A DNA stretch of 64,000 nt, taken from positions 1,240,001 to 1,304,000 of the forward strand of contig NZ_CABPSQ010000001.1 of NCBI RefSeq assembly GCF_902459775.1. Direction: 5' to 3'. Under the pieces are notes generated by a model that saw only the letters and a list, made by a program, of their open reading frames with translations, was not told the DNA's origin and searched no databases. Shown here one piece after another: positions 54,481-63,202 of the stretch (the first letter of the stretch is position 1; the number at the start of each line of letters is the position of its first letter). This DNA is from Pandoraea captiosa (GTDB taxonomy: Bacteria; Pseudomonadota; Gammaproteobacteria; Burkholderiales; Burkholderiaceae). Both the position numbers and the translations under genes were made by a program.

Positions 54481-55419
54481 ATGAGCCAAAACCGCGAACC
54501 GATCGACACTTATTTGCTGCGCGTTCTTCACACCCTGTTGATCGAGCGCAGCGTCACGCGTGCGGCCGTCAAGCTGAATCAGTCGCAACCGGCCATCAGC
54601 GCGGCGTTGCGCCGTTTGCGCGACATTACCGGCGACCCCCTGCTGGTTCGCGGCAAATCGGGCATGGTGCCCACCGAATACGGTCAATCGCTGTTGGAAC
54701 CGACGCAGAACGCCCTGCGCGAGATCGAGCGCATCACGGTCCAGCAATCGAACTTCGATCCGGCCACGACGGTGCGCACGTTCCGTATCGGCTCCCCCGA
54801 CTATCTGAACACCCTCTTCGTACCGACAGTCGTCGAACGTTTTCGTCAGCAGGCCCCCAACGCCCAGCTCGAACTGCATTCGCTCGGCCCGGCGTTCGAT
54901 TACGAGCATGCGCTCGAAGACGGCAAGGTCGACATCGTGATCGGGAACTGGCCAGAGCCGCCCGAGCAGCTTCACCTGTCGAATCTGTTCGTGGACCAGA
55001 TCGTGTGTCTGGTGCGCAATACCCACCCGTATGCGAAACGCGGCCTCACGCTGGAGCAATATCTCGGAAGTCCGCACCTGGCGCCCACGCCCTACTCGGT
55101 TGCGCAGCGCGGCGCAATCGATATGCATCTGGCGCGCGAGCGCCTGAAGCGCAATGTCGTCGTGACCATTCCGTACTTCAATCTCGCGCCTTACGTCCTG
55201 CTGAAATCCGATTTGATTTTTACGACGACGCGCCTGTTCGCCGACCATTACGCAGAGTTCCTGCCGCTGACGGTGCTTGAAACTCCGATCGACTTCCCGC
55301 CGATGCAGTACTACCAGTTGTGGCACGAGCGCACGCACTATTCGGATGAGGTGCGCTGGCTGCGCAGCGTGATTTCGGACGCCACACGGACGTTGCTCGA
55401 ATCGCACACGCAGCCTTGA
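54481..55419 (+). CDS. LysR-family transcriptional regulator
   Basis: A 312-residue regulator. HTH near 20-70 (RVLHTLLIERSVTRAAVKLNQSQPAISAALRRLR), then a LysR effector domain (about 92-300) with RIGSPDYLNTLFVP and DIVIGNWPEPPEQLHLSNLF. The HTH core and the domain boundaries are clear; the effector is unknown. It is divergent from the BMP transporter operon and convergent with the deaminase/NCS2 operon, and is a likely regulator of both purine units (inference). I chose the ATG at 54481 as it begins at the domain; an upstream start adds 14 atypical residues. Confidence 0.88.
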   Translation: MSQNREPIDTYLLRVLHTLLIERSVTRAAVKLNQSQPAISAALRRLRDITGDPLLVRGKSGMVPTEYGQSLLEPTQNALREIERITVQQSNFDPATTVRTFRIGSPDYLNTLFVPTVVERFRQQAPNAQLELHSLGPAFDYEHALEDGKVDIVIGNWPEPPEQLHLSNLFVDQIVCLVRNTHPYAKRGLTLEQYLGSPHLAPTPYSVAQRGAIDMHLARERLKRNVVVTIPYFNLAPYVLLKSDLIFTTTRLFADHYAEFLPLTVLETPIDFPPMQYYQLWHERTHYSDEVRWLRSVISDATRTLLESHTQP

Positions 55420-55436
55420 CGAGTTTGCCCTTTTAC

Positions 55437-55464
55437 CGACGGAGCGGCCCCCACCGCTCCGTCG
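55437..55464. repeat. 11-bp perfect hairpin after the LysR gene
   Basis: CGACGGAGCGG, six bases, CCGCTCCGTCG, 17 bases after the LysR stop. It may serve as a transcription end or RNA-stabilising structure, but no T run follows in either direction. Confidence 0.6.
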
Positions 55465-55531
55465 AACCGCACGGCGGCGTTCCCCATGCACAGGAACACC
55501 GCCCCGACTTCCCGTTTGCCCATTGCCACGC

Positions 55532-55575
55532 GGCGCCTGTTCACCGGAATCCGGAGATCGGGGTGAACAGGCGCC
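55532..55575. repeat. 14-bp perfect inverted repeat
   Basis: GGCGCCTGTTCACC and GGTGAACAGGCGCC with a 16-base loop, 43 bases before the deaminase stop. It is longer than most terminator stems and lacks a T run. Confidence 0.6.
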
Positions 55576-55617
55576 CCGGCCACACGCCATGAACCTGTCG
55601 CCGGTGTGGCAACGCCT

Positions 55618-56976
55618 TTATCGGGAAGCCTCGGCCAGTTGCCGCGCTAGCGCGTTGTGACGCGTGACGAGCGACGGCAGGTCGAGCGTCTCCAGACGCC
55701 CTTCACGCACCACCACCCGACCGTTCACGACGCTGTACGCGGCTTGTCCCGGATTACAGAAGACGAGCGCCGCCACCGGGTCGTGCAGACCGCCCGCCAT
55801 GCCGACGCCGCGCGTATCGAACGCCACGAAGTCCGCCGCCATGCCTTCGGCGAGCATGCCGATGTCGTCGCGACCAAGCACACGCGCGCCACCTACGGTC
55901 GCGATTTCCAGGGCTTCGCGCGCCGTCATGGCGTTCGGGCCGAAACCCACGCGTTGCAGCAGCAGCGCCTGGCGCGCTTCGTTGATCATGCTCGCCGCGT
56001 CGTTCGACGCCGAGCCGTCCACCCCCAGCCCGACGGGCACACCGGCGTCGCGCATGCGGCGAATCGGCGCGATGCCGGATGCCAGACGCATGTTCGAACA
56101 GGGACAGTGCGCCACGCCGGTGCCGGTCTTCGCGAACAGTGCGATGCCGGCATCATCGAGCTGGACACAGTGGGCATGCCACACGTCGTGACCGACCCAA
56201 CCGAGGTCCTGAGCGTATTCCGCCGGCGTCATACCGAACTTCTCGCGGCTGTAGGCGATGTCGTTGACGTTCTCGGCCAGATGCGTGTGCAGCGATACGC
56301 CGTAGTGACGTGCCATGGCGGCCGACTCGCGCATCAGGTCGCGACTCACGGAGAATGGCGAGCACGGCGCGACCACCACGCGCAACATCGCGTAACGGCC
56401 CTCGTCGTGATACGTCTCGATCAGGCGCTGCGTGTCCTTGAGGATGTCGTCCTCGCGCTCGACCACGCGGTCCGGCGGCAGGCCGCCCTGACTCTGACCC
56501 ACGCTCATGCTGCCCCGGCTCGCGTGAAAACGCATGCCGATCTCGGCGGCGGCTTCGATGCTGTCGTCGAGCCGGCAGCCGTTCGGGTAAATATAGAGAT
56601 GGTCGCTCGACGTGGTGCAGCCCGAGAGCAGCAGCTCGGCCATGGCCGTCTTCGTCGAGACGCGAATCATCTCCGGCGTGAGGTTCGCCCACACCGGGTA
56701 CAGGTTCGTGAGCCAATTGAAAAGTTCGCCGTCCTGCGCGGCCGGAATGGCGCGCGTGAGGCTCTGATACATGTGGTGATGCGTATTGATCAGGCCGGGA
56801 ATGACGACATGCCCGGTCAAATCAAGCACTTCGTGCGCGGTAGACGGCAGCGAATCGCTGCTGCCGACCGCCACGATCCGGTTGTCCTCGATGTACAGCC
56901 CGCCGCGCGCAATCTCGCGGCGATTCGTGTCCATCGTCACGAGAACGTCGGCATTCTTGACGAGCAACGTTTTCAT
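55618..56976 (-). CDS. 8-oxoguanine deaminase
   Basis: A 452-residue metal-dependent hydrolase of the amidohydrolase superfamily (ATZ/TRZ type) that turns 8-oxoguanine into urate. Metal ligands and motifs: NTHHHMYQSLTRA near 64-76, HTHLAEN near 235, HAHCVQLDD near 269 and the Asp in GVDGSASNDAASM near 320. The HHHMYQ start and CSPFSVSRDLM region are typical of 8-oxoguanine deaminases. Urate is the substrate of the nearby PuuD, and the NCS2 permease is coupled (ATGA overlap). Substrate assignment is from family motifs plus context; guanine or isoguanine deamination is less likely. Confidence 0.85.
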   Translation of the reverse strand: MKTLLVKNADVLVTMDTNRREIARGGLYIEDNRIVAVGSSDSLPSTAHEVLDLTGHVVIPGLINTHHHMYQSLTRAIPAAQDGELFNWLTNLYPVWANLTPEMIRVSTKTAMAELLLSGCTTSSDHLYIYPNGCRLDDSIEAAAEIGMRFHASRGSMSVGQSQGGLPPDRVVEREDDILKDTQRLIETYHDEGRYAMLRVVVAPCSPFSVSRDLMRESAAMARHYGVSLHTHLAENVNDIAYSREKFGMTPAEYAQDLGWVGHDVWHAHCVQLDDAGIALFAKTGTGVAHCPCSNMRLASGIAPIRRMRDAGVPVGLGVDGSASNDAASMINEARQALLLQRVGFGPNAMTAREALEIATVGGARVLGRDDIGMLAEGMAADFVAFDTRGVGMAGGLHDPVAALVFCNPGQAAYSVVNGRVVVREGRLETLDLPSLVTRHNALARQLAEASR

Positions 56977-58343
56977 CAGTGCGCCTCCAACCCCATGCCC
57001 GAGCCGTTCTTCTTGCCGTGAATGTCCGTCGCAGGCGCTTTGAAGCCGTTGAAATAGGCGTTCAGAATCACGGCGGACAAGGTGGCCAGCAGAATCCCGC
57101 TATGCAGCAGCGGTGCGAGTTGCTCCGGCATCTTCGCAAAGAACTTGTTCGATGCGACCGGAATCATGGCCATACCGATGCTGATCGCTACGATATACAG
57201 GTTGTAGCGATTATGCGAGTAGTCGACTTTCGACAGGATCTTGATGCCGGTCGCGAGCACCATACCGAACATGACCACACCGGCGCCGCCCAGCACGAAC
57301 TGCGGAATCGACGCCACGACCACCGACATCTTCGGAATCAGACCGAACACGAGCAGGATGACCCCGGCAGCAGCGCACACCCAGCGGCTCTTCACGCCCG
57401 TCACGCCCACGAGACCGATGTTCTGCGAAAACGAGGTATGCGGGAACGTATTGAACAGACCACCGATCACCGTGGCCACGCCGTCCACGCGCAGACCGGC
57501 GACCAGCGCCTTCTCGTCGACCGGCTTGCCGACGATTTCCCCCAACGCGAGGAACATGCCCGTCGATTCGATGAACGTAATCAGAATCACGATGGTGAGC
57601 GTGACGATCGCCCACGGATCGAACACCGGCATGCCGAAATGGAACGGCAGGACGATGTCGAACCATTTCACCTGATCGAGACCATCGAAATTGACCTTGT
57701 GCAGCATCAGCGCGATCACGAAGCCGAACAAAATGCCCAGCAGCACGGCAATGTTCGAGAAGAAGCCTTTCACGAAGCGCGTGATCAGCAAGATGAAAAT
57801 GAGCACCGCGAACGACACGCCGAGGTAGACCGGATCGCCATAATCCGGATTGCCAACACCGCCGGCCGCCCAGTTGATGCCTACACCGATGATCGTCAGC
57901 CCAATCGAGGTAATGACGATGCCCGTGACGATCGGCGGGAAGAACCGCAACAGTTTGCCCACGAGCGGCGCGATCAGCGTGCCGATGATGCCGGAGGCAA
58001 TCGTCGCCCCGAAGATCCCGGGCAATCCCAGCGAGGGGTTCGTGCCAATGGCAAGCATCGGGCCGACGGCGGCAAACGTTACGGCCATGATGACGGGCAT
58101 GCGAATACCGAAACGCCCGACGCCCACGCTCTGGATCAGCGTCGCGATGCCGCAGCACATCAGGTCGGCGGAAATCAGAAACGCAATCTGATCCTTGGGC
58201 AGCCCGAGTGCGCCACCAATGATGAGCGGCACGGCAACCGCCCCCGCATACATCACCAAAACGTGCTGCAGGCCCAGCATGAACAATTTTCCGATCGGCA
58301 GTCGCTCGTCGACCGGATCCACGGCATTGGTTGTCACACTCAT
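56976..58343 (-). CDS. NCS2-family purine permease
   Basis: A 455-residue inner-membrane permease of the nucleobase:cation symporter-2 family (xanthine/urate type), taking up purines with H+. It has about 14 segments, the family's QNIGLVGVTGVKSRWV (near 325), and the beta-strand region PVIMAVTFAAVGPML near 83. Its start overlaps nothing, but its stop overlaps the deaminase ATG (ATGA), so it is the first gene of that operon. Specificity between xanthine, urate and 8-oxoguanine is not evident. The ATG has GAGACGC upstream. Confidence 0.9.
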   Translation of the reverse strand: MSVTTNAVDPVDERLPIGKLFMLGLQHVLVMYAGAVAVPLIIGGALGLPKDQIAFLISADLMCCGIATLIQSVGVGRFGIRMPVIMAVTFAAVGPMLAIGTNPSLGLPGIFGATIASGIIGTLIAPLVGKLLRFFPPIVTGIVITSIGLTIIGVGINWAAGGVGNPDYGDPVYLGVSFAVLIFILLITRFVKGFFSNIAVLLGILFGFVIALMLHKVNFDGLDQVKWFDIVLPFHFGMPVFDPWAIVTLTIVILITFIESTGMFLALGEIVGKPVDEKALVAGLRVDGVATVIGGLFNTFPHTSFSQNIGLVGVTGVKSRWVCAAAGVILLVFGLIPKMSVVVASIPQFVLGGAGVVMFGMVLATGIKILSKVDYSHNRYNLYIVAISIGMAMIPVASNKFFAKMPEQLAPLLHSGILLATLSAVILNAYFNGFKAPATDIHGKKNGSGMGLEAH

Positions 58344-58792
58344 TGCGTCTCCGTCCCTCGGGGGGCTGTTTGATGTCTATTTTTAGGGTGACTCAATGGT
58401 GCAGGTCGACGCCTTTTGCGGCAAGACCACCCACGGCTATAGTGTTTTTTTCATGGAACGTATGCATGAATGCTTATCATGCGTTTCGGGTTTTCCCCAA
58501 GCATGCACGTCGCCATTGGGCTTTCCGGGCCATTCGTCTCCTGTCGCGATAACGACTCATATGCGCCTTGTTATATGCCGGATAACCCATTCGAATAGTG
58601 GTCCAAAAAATCCCAATTCCGGTGCACCCGACCTACGCTGAAGACGTCGCCATGCCATATTGTCGTGCTTGATCGCGACCCCAGGTTTTTTGTCTGGCGT
58701 GACAGGGTATGTGCGCGTTTTTATCTTTGGTATTGCGCGCGTTGCCGGGCCGCCATCTCCCTACAATGCACCCATCCATCACAGGAGACATC
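58344..58792. other. Divergent control region of the NCS2 and uraH operons
   Basis: 449 bases between divergent purine genes; must contain both promoters and probably a regulator site. I see repeated ATGC and CATGC motifs around 58461-58510 and the palindrome ATTCGAAT at 58590-58597, but no clear operator. No gene is evident. Confidence 0.5.
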
Positions 58793-59143
58793 ATGGGACG
58801 ACTGACTACCCACGTACTAGATACATCGCACGGCAAGCCCGGCGCCGGCATTCGTGTCGAGCTTTGGCGCGTGGACGGCGAGCGCCGTTCGCTGCGTGAC
58901 GTGCAAACCAACGCCGACGGCCGCTGCGACGCGCCGCTGCTCGAAGGCGAGGCATTCGTCGCCGGCGAATATGAGCTGGTGTTCCACGCGGGCGACTACT
59001 TTGCCGCGCAGGGCGTGGACGTGCCCACGCCGCGCTTCGTCGATCGCGTTGTCCTGCGTTTCGGCATCGCCGAGCCTTCGCAGCATTACCACGTGCCCCT
59101 TCTGGTGTCGCCGTGGAGCTTTTCCACGTATCGCGGTAGCTAA
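58793..59143 (+). CDS. uraH: 5-hydroxyisourate hydrolase
   Basis: A 116-residue transthyretin-like enzyme hydrolysing 5-hydroxyisourate to OHCU in urate breakdown. It has the family's LTTHVLDTSHGKPGAGI (His near 7), the Arg/His motif near 45, and the C-terminal YRGS tetrapeptide, the hallmark of this family. The ATG follows CAGGAGACATC. It lies 40 bases before puuD and completes the first two steps of urate oxidation with it. No OHCU decarboxylase (uraD) is in the window. Confidence 0.94.
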   Translation: MGRLTTHVLDTSHGKPGAGIRVELWRVDGERRSLRDVQTNADGRCDAPLLEGEAFVAGEYELVFHAGDYFAAQGVDVPTPRFVDRVVLRFGIAEPSQHYHVPLLVSPWSFSTYRGS

Positions 59144-59183
59144 ATCGCGAACGTGAACGTTAGGCAGTTGAGGAGAACATAAG

Positions 59184-60389
59184 ATGGAAGCGTTTATTAC
59201 CGACTGGGTCAATCTGTTGCTGCGGTGGCTGCATGTGGTCGCCGCCATCGCCTGGATTGGCGAGTCGTTCTATTTCGTGATGCTGGACAATGGCCTGAAG
59301 CCGCCCAAGGCCGCCGAAGACAAGCAGAAAGGCGTATTCGGCGAGATGTGGTCGGTGCACGGCGGCGGTTTTTACCACGCGCAGAAGTACCTGAATTCGC
59401 CGCCGCAGATGCCGGAAGACCTGCACTGGTCCAAGTGGAAGTCGTACACCACGTGGCTCTCGGGCTTTGCGCTGTTCTGCGTGCTGTACCTGCTCCAGCC
59501 GCAAACCTATCTCATCGACAAGAACGTGATGGATCTGCAACCGGGGCAGGCGGTGGGCCTGGCGGTGGCGTTCCTCATCGGCGGCTGGTTCGTCTATGAC
59601 TTCCTGTGCCGTGCACTGGGCAAGAACGAGCGCGTGCTGGGCATTGCCGTCGCGCTGTTCGTGGTGGCCACCACATATGCCACGACGCACATCTTCGCCG
59701 GCCGCGCAGCGTTCCTGATCGTCGGCGCCATGATGGCGACTTCGATGTCCGCCAACGTGTTCTTCTGGATCATTCCGGGGCAACGCAAGAGCGTGGATGC
59801 GCTCACGAAGGGCGAGGTCCCTAACCCGATCTGGGGCAAGCTCGGCAAGCAGCGCTCGGTGCACAACACGTACTTCACGTTGCCGGTCGTGTTCATCATG
59901 ATCAGCAACCACTACGCGTTCACGTACAGCAATCCGTACAACTGGGTGATTCTCACGATCATCATGGCCGCGGGCGCGATGATTCGTCAGTTCTTCGTGC
60001 TGCGTCACGCAGGCAAGAACCTGTATGCCCTGCCGGTGGCCGGCGCCGCCCTGCTCGCGGGCGTTGCCGTGTTCGCCGCTCCGCGCACTGCCCCGGCCCC
60101 TGCCGCGGGCGCACACGGCGACGCTGCCGCCCCGGCCGTGAAGCTCTCGGAGATTCAGCCGATCCTCACGCAGCGTTGCGCCACCTGCCACTCGGCCAAG
60201 CCGACGATGATGGGCAGCGCACCGGCGGGCGTGATGCTCGATACGCCGGCGGAGATCTCGCAGAACGCGCAACGCATTTATCAGCAATCGGTGACGCTCA
60301 AATCGATGCCGCTGGGCAACGTGACGCAGATGACCGACGAAGAACGTCAGAAGATCGCCGCGTGGTTCAACGGCGGCGCACAACAATAA
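59184..60389 (+). CDS. puuD: Urate hydroxylase PuuD with C-terminal cytochrome c domain
   Basis: A 401-residue membrane enzyme that oxidises urate to 5-hydroxyisourate and passes electrons to the respiratory chain. About eight membrane helices are seen (e.g. 10-33, 90-107, 125-145, 152-170, 178-196, 230-250), with His-rich positions such as HVVAAIAWIGESFYF and VHGGGFYH. After helix eight and an Ala/Pro linker (about 290-318), a class I cytochrome c domain has the heme motif CATCH near 332-336 and a downstream Met-containing segment. Both parts are in one chain. The gene is directly after uraH and ends in a strong terminator. Confidence 0.93.
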   Translation: MEAFITDWVNLLLRWLHVVAAIAWIGESFYFVMLDNGLKPPKAAEDKQKGVFGEMWSVHGGGFYHAQKYLNSPPQMPEDLHWSKWKSYTTWLSGFALFCVLYLLQPQTYLIDKNVMDLQPGQAVGLAVAFLIGGWFVYDFLCRALGKNERVLGIAVALFVVATTYATTHIFAGRAAFLIVGAMMATSMSANVFFWIIPGQRKSVDALTKGEVPNPIWGKLGKQRSVHNTYFTLPVVFIMISNHYAFTYSNPYNWVILTIIMAAGAMIRQFFVLRHAGKNLYALPVAGAALLAGVAVFAAPRTAPAPAAGAHGDAAAPAVKLSEIQPILTQRCATCHSAKPTMMGSAPAGVMLDTPAEISQNAQRIYQQSVTLKSMPLGNVTQMTDEERQKIAAWFNGGAQQ

Positions 60390-60902
60390 CGGCGTATCGG
60401 AACTGCGACAGTCTTTCTTGCTGGACCCATGTTGGGGCGCTTCGGCGCCCCTTTTTTCGTTCTCCTGGATCTCTTGGTTCGCGTCCTGTCGCGCCATCGT
60501 GCCGCCCCCCGCCCCGGATTCCCATCATGGCAGCCGCCCCCTGCATGTCCGACACCGCCTCCGCCGTGGGCATCCTCCCGGGAACTCGCGAGTGACAGTG
60601 CTTGTCTGTCCTACGTGCCCGAACCTCCGGGACGAACGACGAACCTCATGAATTTCCTGCTTTTCTCCGCTTCCCGACAAGGCGTCGTCTGGGTGCACCT
60701 GCACCAGGCGATGTTCCCTCCGTCCGCCTGACCGCCTCGCCGGCGTTGCCCTCGCCGGGCTGACGCCGCGCGGCGGAGCGCTCACGCCATCGCTTGCGCG
60801 TGAGCGACACCCTCTGCTCCCGCTTCGATCCGAAGGTTTCGATGTGCAAGCCACGGTGAGCCGCGTCCCGACACGACGCGGTGAGATGTCATCGGGGGGA
60901 CC
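60390..60902. other. Gap between puuD and the MATE gene
   Basis: 513 bases. It has the puuD terminator (60434-60457); the rest, before the MATE start, shows no gene, clear promoter or long repeat. Confidence 0.5.
60434..60457 (+). terminator. Rho-independent terminator of uraH-puuD
   Basis: GGGGCGC, TTCG loop, GCGCCCC, then six T. It lies 44 bases after the puuD stop. Confidence 0.95.
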
Positions 60903-62276
60903 ATGTCTCTTTCTCCATCTGCGAATCAAAACACTGCCGTACAGGGCACCACGACGTCCCTGCTCAAGGAATACACCTCTCTCGCCATTCCGACGATCCT
61001 CTCCGGCTGGGTCTACACGATCTACACGTTGATCGACGGCATTTTCATCGGCCGCTATGTCGGCCAGCAGGCGCTCGCCGCGCTGAACCTCGTCGTACCG
61101 TTGCTGTACGTGCCCTACGCCATCAGTGTGATGGTGGGCGTGGGCGGCGCGACACTCATTGCCCGTTTGCTCGGTGAGCAGCGACAGGCGCAGGCGCGTC
61201 GCGCGTTCTCCCAGGTCCTTTGGGTGATGCTCGTTGCAGGCATCGTCATGAGTGCGGGCGTGCTCGTCTTCAAGCATGAGATCGCCGCCGCGCTGGGCGC
61301 GCAGGGGGCCGTTACGGCGGACGTCGTCGCCTACCTCTCCGGCTGGGGCTGGTTCGTGCTGTTTGCAAACGGGCTTTACGCCATGGAGTTGTTCCTGCGC
61401 GTGGAAGGCGCCCCGGCAGCACGTTTCGGCTTGTATGCCATGTTTCTCGGTGCGCTCGCGAACGTCGCGCTCGACTATTGGCTGATCGTCGTGCGCGATA
61501 TGGGCATGTATGGGGCTTCGCTCGCCACCGGATTGTCGATGATGGTGTCGAGCAGTGTCATGCTTGGCTACCACTTCCTGTTCGCCAAACAAGTCGTACC
61601 GGCGCATGGCGCGTTACGCTGGCGTGGTGAGAGGCATGTGTGGCGGGCGATGTATAACGGCGCCTCCGAATTCCTCGGCGCCATTGCGCCGGCGCTTACC
61701 GTCTTCGTCTTCAACCGCGTCATTCTGACCAACTTCGGCGAACCGGGTCTCGCCGCCTACGCGATTCTCGAATACATGACGCTCGGCGCGACCGTCACGA
61801 TGGTCGCGCTGGTGCAAAGCATGCAGCCGATGATCAGTTTCTATCGGGGGGCACGGGATACGAAGGCGCTTCAGGGGGCATTCCGGCTCGGCGTGATTGC
61901 CGTCATGGGATTCTCCCTGCTGGTCGCAGCCGCCATGACAACGCTAGCCCGTCCATTGACGTTCCTGTTTCTGCCCGCGGGCGGTGAGGCGTGGTCGATT
62001 CTCGAGCACGCCGTCGTCTGGTACGCACTGGCCTTTGTCCCGGCCGCGGGCAACCTGATCGTGGCCGGGTATCTGACGGCCGTGGAAGCGCCCGGACCGT
62101 CCGCCGCCATCGCCATGTTGCGAAGCTGGGTTTTGCTGCTGGGCGTGCTCTGGACGCTGAATGCGCTACTGGGCGGCAACGCCATCTGGTACACGTTGCT
62201 CGTCACCGAAGCCGCGACGCTTGCGCTCAGCGCCTGGCTGTATCGGCGGCAGCACCACGCACATCACGCGGGCTGA
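60903..62276 (+). CDS. MATE-family efflux transporter
   Basis: A 457-residue inner-membrane transporter of the MATE group (multidrug and toxic compound exporters using Na+ or H+). It has two halves of six helices: the first starts SLAIPTILSGWVYTIYTLIDGIFIGRYVG (near 25-53), the second with EFLGAIAPALTVFVF near 255. The family's general outline is clear; substrate unknown. The C-terminus ends RRQHHAHHAG. It is monocistronic and convergent with the Anbu gene, whose stop is 28 bases downstream. Confidence 0.88.
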   Translation: MSLSPSANQNTAVQGTTTSLLKEYTSLAIPTILSGWVYTIYTLIDGIFIGRYVGQQALAALNLVVPLLYVPYAISVMVGVGGATLIARLLGEQRQAQARRAFSQVLWVMLVAGIVMSAGVLVFKHEIAAALGAQGAVTADVVAYLSGWGWFVLFANGLYAMELFLRVEGAPAARFGLYAMFLGALANVALDYWLIVVRDMGMYGASLATGLSMMVSSSVMLGYHFLFAKQVVPAHGALRWRGERHVWRAMYNGASEFLGAIAPALTVFVFNRVILTNFGEPGLAAYAILEYMTLGATVTMVALVQSMQPMISFYRGARDTKALQGAFRLGVIAVMGFSLLVAAAMTTLARPLTFLFLPAGGEAWSILEHAVVWYALAFVPAAGNLIVAGYLTAVEAPGPSAAIAMLRSWVLLLGVLWTLNALLGGNAIWYTLLVTEAATLALSAWLYRRQHHAHHAG

Positions 62277-62304
62277 CGGGCTACCCCCCGCTCGCTGCCC
62301 TCGC

Positions 62305-63153
62305 TCACGACGGCATCTTCGGCGACACCGTTTGTGCGAGCGACTGCACGCTACCCGCTTCGTGCGCACCGGGCATGCCCTCGGGCGGCTCGGCACGCGG
62401 CGGCAGCGAGGCGGGCACACTCGTCGTGTCGAGCGTCGCCCATTGCGGCTCAGGCAACTCGCCGAACACCTGACGCAGCCGCGAGCCCCACGTGTCGTGG
62501 ATCATCTTGTAGTAGGCATTGTCGTCGTCGAGCGACGCGAAACGCGTCACGCGCAAACTGTCTTCCTCGTAGACGAGCAAGTCGAGCGGCAGGCCGACCG
62601 AAACGTTGGAGCGCAGCGTGGAATCCATCGAAATCAGCGCACACTTGGCGCCGTCGTCGAGCGACGTGGCAGGCGTGACGAGCCGGTCGATGATCGGCTT
62701 GCCGTACTTGGACTCGCCAATCTGGAAATACGGATTGACGGACGACGCCTCGATGAAGTTGCCCGCCGAATACAACTGGAACAGACGGCTTCTGGCACCG
62801 GCGATCTGCCCGCCAAGCAGGAAACTGCAATTGAAATCCACCCCGAACGCTTCGAGCGATTTGGCGTCGCGCGCGTAGACGTCGCGAATGGCCTGCCCGA
62901 CCACGCGGGCGACGTCGCTCATGGTCTTGGCCGTCCACAGCGTTTCGGCGTCACGCGCTTCGACGAGCTGTTGGCGAACCGCCTGCGTCAGCGCCAGATT
63001 GCCCGCAGAGAGCAGCACGATCACGCGTTCGCCCGGACGCTCGAAGACGAGCATCTTGCGGAACGTGCTCACGTGATCGACGCCCGCGTTCGTGCGGGTG
63101 TCGGAGAGAAAGACCAGCCCGGCATCGAGCTTCATGGCCACGCAATACGTCAT
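62305..63153 (-). CDS. Anbu-type proteasome-like protease
   Basis: A 282-residue Ntn-hydrolase of the Anbu (ancestral beta subunit) family. The ATG at 63153 gives MTYCVAMKLDAGLVFLSDTRTNAG; Thr2 becomes the nucleophile after Met removal, and SDTRTNAG is the family hallmark. Further conserved: ALTQAVRQQL, SFLLGGQI, YSAGNFIEA, and DGAKCALISMDSTLRSN. The C-terminal 40 residues are a Pro/Glu/Ser-rich extension. An upstream in-frame start would hide the Thr, so it is rejected. Anbu genes usually sit with transglutaminase-like, alpha-E and ATP-grasp genes; the first is next to it here. Substrates are not known. Confidence 0.9.
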   Translation of the reverse strand: MTYCVAMKLDAGLVFLSDTRTNAGVDHVSTFRKMLVFERPGERVIVLLSAGNLALTQAVRQQLVEARDAETLWTAKTMSDVARVVGQAIRDVYARDAKSLEAFGVDFNCSFLLGGQIAGARSRLFQLYSAGNFIEASSVNPYFQIGESKYGKPIIDRLVTPATSLDDGAKCALISMDSTLRSNVSVGLPLDLLVYEEDSLRVTRFASLDDDNAYYKMIHDTWGSRLRQVFGELPEPQWATLDTTSVPASLPPRAEPPEGMPGAHEAGSVQSLAQTVSPKMPS

Positions 63154-63202
63154 GTCGTTCCTGTCTTGCCGTGCGAGGCACGCTGCCTCGTCACGCGAAA
63201 AG

